Source: Amaranthus tricolor (Eukaryota; Streptophyta; Magnoliopsida; Caryophyllales; Amaranthaceae). Taken from it: 64,000 nt of DNA. The notes beneath the pieces were generated by a model. The model searched no databases. It was given only the letters and a program-made list of their open reading frames with translations, and had not been told where the DNA came from. Of the stretch, positions 58,010-64,000 are shown in pieces; position 1 is the stretch's first letter, and the number at the start of each line of letters is the position of its first letter. The stretch spans positions 23,712,291 through 23,776,290 of the forward strand of contig NC_080055.1 of the NCBI RefSeq assembly GCF_026212465.1, in the 5' to 3' direction. A program made the position numbers and the translations under genes.

Positions 58010-60840
58010 GAAAAAAAGAATATGATGAGGATCCTATCAACAGGTTCTGGTAGCAGCAGAATAGAAGTTTAAGGTGGGCTTAAAACAAAGTGATTGATAA
58101 GTACTTTAATAGTTTATCAACACTGAGTTTCCAAAGCCAATGGAAGCTAATTGAGTAGGACAATGTTATATAGATCTGAGATTTATTATAATTTTCACAC
58201 TCAAATTTGTTCAAGTTCCTATGTCTTATTACTTGTCTTCCTAAGATACTTTATGTACTTTTTATTTTACTTTGTCTTTTAACTTTGTAATATTTTTATT
58301 TTAGTCAATATCCCTGCTACTTTTTTTACTTTTTATTAAAACATTTTTGTCATATTCTTTCAGTTTTAATCTTACTCACATAATTTAATAGTTTATATAA
58401 ATTTTTTAATACTTGTGTCAATTATTAATATAATATGTTAGAAACATAAATAGCACATTTTTGTGGCTTTCTAGCTTTTTTTCTTTTCTCATATGATCTC
58501 TCCTACACCCAAATAAATAGGGGCCCTTTAAACTTTAATATGAGCTTTACATTGATAGCCTGACCGAGTCCGGTTCAACCCATTTTTTATTACTAGAAAT
58601 TATTATATTCCGTATTGATCAATTTATAATTAAATTATCATTTATAATAATTAAATTGTAGAAATATTAATAATACCCATTGACATTGTCATTTATAATA
58701 ATTAAATTATTCATTAATTATGCTATTTGCAAACGCCTGTTTCTAGCCCTTAGTAAGTCCTTTTATAAACCGCTCTATTTTAATTGTATTAGAGCTCATT
58801 TTTGATCTGATACTTTTTCAACTCAATACTTACAAAACCCTTTTATAAATGAGTCGGATAAGAGCTCAAAATCGGGACTTGGCCCGCTGAGCACTCCTAG
58901 TGGTGACTATAACTAGCTAACTCGATCATTCCCTAGAAAAATCATGAGAAGAAGGAATCTTGCACTCCCAAAGGAAAGTTCACATAATTAGAAAGCAAAA
59001 CAAACCCTTTGAAAATGAATCCATTCATCTCTACGGATAATAATAGATACAATAGCTAAAACTAGCATTCTTTCTTAATACTGAAGTGCAAAAGTGTGAT
59101 CTATAGCTCTATTCAAGAGTAAAAAGACAAGCACAAAGAGTTTAAAATTAGAAAATTCTAGGACTTTGATGTGATGGGTAACCTATACAACAGCTCATGG
59201 TCATATGACTTTAAAATTAAGGGTGCCCCATGCTGAATTATAATGAAACAACCCTACTTTGAACCATTCAAACTCAATAATGTAGTCCACCTTGTAGATT
59301 GTATGTTATTGTCATTTATAACCTTTTGTTTGATGAAGACAAAGGAATACATACATATTCGAAGTATAGTGTAGTAGTTATGAATTATGAATTATCTTGT
59401 TTGGTGAGTAATTGCATCCATGTTTCCAAGAAACTTTTGACCAAATTATGTTTAGTTGTTAGGATGAGTGCGCTGATTCCCCTAAGCTCTCTCCTTGGAC
59501 CTGTGTCCAATATTAGGCCAATCACTATGACTTATTTGTGAGTAATATAATTGCATTAAAGCTAGCCTCCAGGATATCTGTGCAATGGGACAGATAAGTG
59601 TTGGGATAGACTCATATGAAAATGAGGTGAGCCGGTCTAGACATGGACGAAGGCACACCAAGGGCCGGCGGAGGCCCGCCCCCTCTCTTGTCAAAAAATG
59701 GGATTCTTTGTAACTTTGGCTTCGGCCCCTTGCTAATATATTATGGAGTTTAATTTAAAGAGTGTACATATTTGTTATTTAAGGTAATGGATCAAACCTA
59801 AATTTGAACTATCATTTTTTAGTAGACTAATAAATTTAATTTATACTATTATGTCATTATTATCTATCTTTCATAATTCACATTCATCCTTTTTAGAGTG
59901 TGTCTTTATATTTTTGCTATCTTAATTTTAAAAATGTTTTTTTTTAGACTTAGAAGGCAAATATATGGAGTCAAAAATACTAGTTTTTTTTTTCAAAAGG
60001 GTTAATTATAAGGAAGCTTCAACTCTATTTGTCAAATATAATTTTTGCTATGATTCAGGTTAATTTCGATCTATATGATTTTCAAATTTTCATAGTTTAA
60101 TTAGTTTTTATATAATAAATAACTTGCGAATATATCGACAATTTGACCCCCCAACTGAAAACCTTAACTTCGCCTCTAGATCTAGACCTTGTAAAACACA
60201 ACACAGGTTTAAAACGGACTAGGCCTATCAAATCCGCCCCGCTTCCAGCCTCACTCTTTTTAAACCCTTTTAATTAAGGGCTTTTAAGAGGCACCGACCC
60301 ATTGTACATGTCTAGTCATATCCGATGTTGGGTAGGCGAAGAGATTTGCGTTTTCTTAGAGTAATAAGGCCATAAGATTTACCTTGGTGTTCACTCCCTT
60401 GGTGACCACCAAATTTTGGAATGTTTATTGTGAGAGCGTCAAATTGTTCCTCTAATTACTATTGTTTAAGAGTTAAATGGTAGACCTCACCTTACAAATA
60501 AAATAGTGAATTAATCAACTAACTTTATTATTTTAATTAAAAGAGAAACAATCAAATATAAAAGATAATTAAACAACTGAGAAAATATATTCTAAGCAAG
60601 TTAAAAACTAAAATTCAACGCATAAATCAATAAATAGTCATTTATATTGTGAACAATGGCTATACTTTTCATTTGTCAAACACAAGGTAATATACTCCTT
60701 TCGTTTCACAATGTTGATTACACTCGAATTTTTTGCACAAATTCGAGTATAAATCAAGTCTTAATACTTATAATTATATTTTATCAAAAATTATGAAAAA
60801 TATTCATTAAAATTCTATACACAAAGAAAAGCCCAATAAA
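58010..60840. other. Region upstream of the IGT gene; no further gene seen
   Basis: AT-rich promoter side, then repeats. At 59655-60185 a GGGCCGGCGGAGGCCCGCCCC start and a CTTCGCCTCTAGATC end suggest a decayed hAT-like element. At 60685 there is a Stowaway-like end. Small frames (59299-59541, 59482-59694) lack support. Confidence 0.45.
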
Positions 60841-60850
60841 ATTATGACTA

Positions 60851-61139
60851 CTTCCTCCGTTTTGAAATACTTGTTACATTACGGCTATGGGCACTATTCA
60901 TCGTTCTAGCTTATATTATATATTATGACCAATGTGTAATAAAAAATATAGTCATGTGAAATTTTATTTAAACCGTCTAATCACATATTTTTATAATATT
61001 AACTTTTATAGTTTTTAGATAGATATAAATAATCAAAATAACACATTAAATTACATAAAAAATAAAATAACTTTTATATATCCATAAAAAATAATATCTA
61101 AATTTTATTTTATGAAACCTTCAAAATAAACCAATGGAG
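60851..61139. mobile_element. Stowaway-type MITE, about 289 bp
   Basis: Starts CTTCCTCCGTTTTGAAATAC and ends TCAAAATAAACCAATGGAG; TA on both sides (60849-60850, 61140-61141). Confidence 0.7.
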
Positions 61140-61141
61140 TA

Positions 61142-62960
61142 CAAAATTATGATTGTCCAATATGCACCGATATGTATAGGTGTTATGCATGGTAGTTGAT
61201 ACATCATCATGCGAAATATAATGTTTGGGTTCTTAAATTTAGCTCAATTGCACGTGTGATAACGTAAATGCTATTCAAAATGTGTAAATCCAAACGTGTC
61301 ATGCATAGCATAGAGACTTGCTTATCCCTCCGTATAAGAAATTATAACACTTTTCTTTTTAGACAATATTTTAGATTAATTCTTATATTTTACTACTCCA
61401 TAATTTTATCTTTATTAATTTTTTAACTTTTATCCATATATTTTAAGTGTCTATAGATATCATTTATCTAAACAGTTTATACATTTTTGCAATTTTTTAA
61501 TGGGAAAATTAAAATCGATAATCCAACCGTTCACCTATCTCCTATAAATTATCCCGACTTTGAATTATTTTTAATAAACCAACTTTTACTCTTAGTTTAT
61601 GTCAACATACTAATACGATATGCTGATAGCAAAATAAGATAAAAAATTGATGTATTATAAAAATAAAATTTTATCCTGATAACAAAATAAGAATAAAAAT
61701 TAAATTATTAAAAATTAATTTAAATATAAAATTATTCACAACAAATAAGTAAAAAAAATTAAATTATTAATATTAATTTTTCTTTTATCAATGTCGTCCA
61801 AAATGTGCAATACAATTGTAGCTATTTATTGACAATCACCTTAATACACAAAATATACATAAAGCGGAACAGAAATAATGTCTAATTTGTGAATTTATTT
61901 ATATTTACAATGCGCAATTTCTATTCCTGGCTCCTACGCAAAAATACTTCTCCTACACAGTTTCCATGTTCATAGAATCATAGTGTAAGCAATTTAAACT
62001 CCAGATTACTGCTTACCTTAACAATTTATGACATCCAAGCAATTTGACTCAAGGTTGGTTGTACCTTTTTCTGTCATGTTTGCTAATGGAGTTCAATTTT
62101 CTTTTTTCCGTAATGGGTGATTTTCAATTTTGTGGGGAAAAACTCCTGTGATTTATGTTTTTAGTGAATGTTGTCAAGTTCAGGATTAGTCCCATTCCAT
62201 GTTAGTTTACGGTATTCTATGTATGAATTAATACGGAAAGGTTATCGAGAATGAGAGACAATGGAGAATTATGTAGGAAATTAATGTCTACTTCTTTTGT
62301 CCATTATGATCTGTGTTTTTGTGTTTACATCACCGAAATACGTATTTTGTTATTTGGGTATTCTTCCTTATAGCGTTTTTTTTCGGATGATAGTATTATG
62401 TTTGAATTGATTCACATTTTTTAATGGTTTTGATTTATTTTGTTAACTTTTTAGGAAAGATTTTTAATAGGAATTTGTCGAAAATTATTGGATGCCGCCA
62501 TTTTTCGATTACAGTTCTAACTGATAAAGTGTAGTCTCTATACGGATCAATGAATGAAATTGCTTGAAATTTGGAAATATGAAATATCATGGACTAGTCG
62601 GACTACCATTAAACGGAATTTGAGAGGTTGGATTTCAGGGTAGGCCGGGGAAGTTGACCATTGTAACATAATTCACTAGCTAATTTGATTTTTAATTTTT
62701 AAGTTTGTGATTTGTTTGAATTTTCCCAAGAATAGCCAAAAACGATCCTAATTTGTTCTTTTTCAATTCGTTATTTGCGAGGAGATTAGCGAATGGCGTG
62801 ACACTACTGCGGACAAAGTGGTGTCCCCTGAACCGAGACAAGACCCTATTCTCAACATCGCTGTATAAAGTTATTTTAGAAATAATAAGAGTATAGAATG
62901 GTTGTTATTGTCGTTGCTTTGGGGTTGTAGTAGGTTTGGCTATGTCTATGACTTATTACG
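61142..62960. other. Intergenic or 5' region of the last gene
   Basis: AT-rich to about 61900, then less AT-rich from about 62000, which may be leader or intron sequence of the gene at 63884. No coding exon was recognised. Confidence 0.4.
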
Positions 62961-62964
62961 GCCT

Positions 62965-63225
62965 TATTACGGCCTTTTGGCAGGTGGTATTAAACGGTGG
63001 TAATGGAAATGAAAATCAGTGTAATTTTGGTTGAAAATATCTTGGCTACCATGATGGTCATGCTTGTCCAACTCTAATCATCTCATTTTCTTCATAAAAT
63101 TCACATGATTATGGAAATTTGTAAACAAAAGACTGTTTAAGATCAAAGTTACTTTTGATAAAATTTTATGGTTAAAATAATTTTCATTACCACTATTTAG
63201 TACCACTAACCAAACGGGCCGTTAG
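62965..63225. mobile_element. MITE, relative of 36119-36682
   Basis: Right end CCAAACGGGCCGTTAGTGTA is the same as in the intron-1 copy; left end ACGGCCTTTTGGCAGGTGG is diverged; mirrored GGTAATGG / CATTACC inside. Confidence 0.55.
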
Positions 63226-63504
63226 TGTATAGTATTTGTGACTAGTTTATCTGTTTTGCTCACAGTGCAAGTATCCTAAAAGCCAGCACATAGATGCTTC
63301 ATAATTTGTTTTGAATCTTATGATGAAGGTAACATAGGGAATTAACTTCGCTCATATTGAAGAACCTTGTAGTAAGACATTTTTTTACACTAACACCCAG
63401 ATGATACTTTTGTCAAGGTAATCCTCAAAATCTGTTGTTTCTTTTGAAATTATGCTGCTTTTTCTTTTTCCGAGTGTGATGTCCATGTTCGCTTTGTTCC
63501 ATAA

Positions 63505-63745
63505 CACTATGTTTGGATATGAGGAAATGGAGGGAAAGAAAGGGGAGGGAAAAGCCGTCATTTGGATACCAACATGGGAAGGGAGGGAAACGGGGGAAGG
63601 GAATTGGTTTGAGGAACTCCGTCACATTTCAAGCAAAACAAATCCTTTCAACATTAGAAAGATTTGGAAGAAAACATGCTAATCTCCCCTCCTGTTCCCT
63701 TCCCTCCCCTCCCTTTTCTTCCAAAATGATATTTATTTGTAAGTT
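63505..63745. mobile_element. G/A-rich inverted-repeat MITE-like element
   Basis: TTTGGATATGAGGAAATGG and a GGGAAAGAAAGGGGAGGG stretch mirror CCCTCCCCTCCCTTTTCTTC at the right. Similar composition to 43204-43421. Confidence 0.45.
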
Positions 63746-63883
63746 ATGTAGAAGTATGTCTTTTACTAGAAAGATACATTAGCTAATTTTTCTGTTTTTT
63801 GAAGAAGTGAAGAATTGGGTGTGGAAGATGTGCAACCATCATCTTCTTGGTGTGTGGGTCTAGCCAGTCTACTAGCACGAGAA

Positions 63884-64000
63884 ATGACAGCATACAGGGA
63901 ACTCTATGGACCGGCCATCATCATTGCGGGATTTTTTGCATTGTTTGCATCTGTTCTCTCCCTCATTCTGATTTTTAAACATTTGAGATTGTATACTAAT
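63884..64000 (+). CDS. Probable DUF300/LAZ1-type membrane protein, N-terminus, cut by window edge
   Basis: From ATG 63884 to the last base: MTAYRELY, then GPAIIIAGFFALFASVLSLI as the first membrane segment, then IFKHLRLYTN. This pattern (xLY-x-IAGFFALxALxLSxxLIFxHLxxY) matches the N-terminus of LAZ1/TMEM184-type proteins, seven-membrane-segment proteins linked in Arabidopsis to vacuole function and cell death. The frame is open upstream to a stop at 63800-63802, and TTTTTTGAAG at 63795-63804 could be a splice acceptor, so the exon may begin there with an untranslated part. Only 39 codons are visible, so the assignment is tentative. Confidence 0.55.
   Translation, partial: MTAYRELYGPAIIIAGFFALFASVLSLILIFKHLRLYTN

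Noticed and set aside
59299..59694. Small gene upstream of the IGT gene
   Set aside because: Two short overlapping frames on opposite strands, no recognisable motif, partly inside a hAT-like relic.

Overview
This window is AT-rich nuclear DNA from a flowering plant. The evidence is spliced plant genes with GT-AG introns, plant LTR retrotransposons, TRIMs and Stowaway-type MITEs, and long TA microsatellites. The dispersed GAGACGGTCTC motif and the overall repeat style suggest a eudicot, perhaps Caryophyllales (beet, spinach or amaranth group), but that placement is only an inference.

Layout. 1-2.3 kb: two decayed plant-mobile-domain (PMD) fragments on the minus strand, with a TA microsatellite and a nested hairpin. 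3.1-4.5 kb: a short LTR element that carries only a gag ORF. 4.5-25.5 kb: no host gene recognised; this stretch holds a 2.45-kb solo LTR (8698-11149) and a dense block of foldback elements (19.5-24.1 kb), including a 2.6-kb near-palindrome made of two facing copies of one element. 25.7-26.8 kb: a two-exon FCS-like zinc finger (FLZ) gene, plus strand. 27-34.5 kb: decayed LTR, MITE, TRIM and foldback DNA. 34.6-45.0 kb: a complete 13-exon plastid 3-oxoacyl-ACP synthase II (KASII/FAB1) gene, plus strand; its introns hold a Ty3/gypsy tail with LTR, MITEs and a TRIM. 48.5-49.1 kb: a small membrane-anchored protein gene of unknown function, minus strand. 50.3-58.0 kb: an IGT-family (LAZY/DEEPER ROOTING-like) gene, minus strand. 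Its last 20-nt coding exon (YIVLEI-stop) is separated from exon 4 by a 5.46-kb intron. That intron contains a 4116-bp Ty1/copia element with identical 187-bp LTRs and a GTAAC target-site duplication. 63.9-64.0 kb: the first coding bases of a probable DUF300/LAZ1-type membrane protein, cut by the window edge.

The host genes (fatty-acid elongation, an FLZ adaptor, gravitropic set-point control, a membrane protein) are unrelated single-copy-style plant genes and do not form a pathway. The most informative parts of the window are the transposon structures: a young defective copia inside a developmental gene, a gag-only LTR element, a family of short palindromes arranged in foldbacks, and a large inverted pair of foldback elements. 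Coordinates of splice sites were read by eye from GT/AG borders, phase and protein-family continuity.
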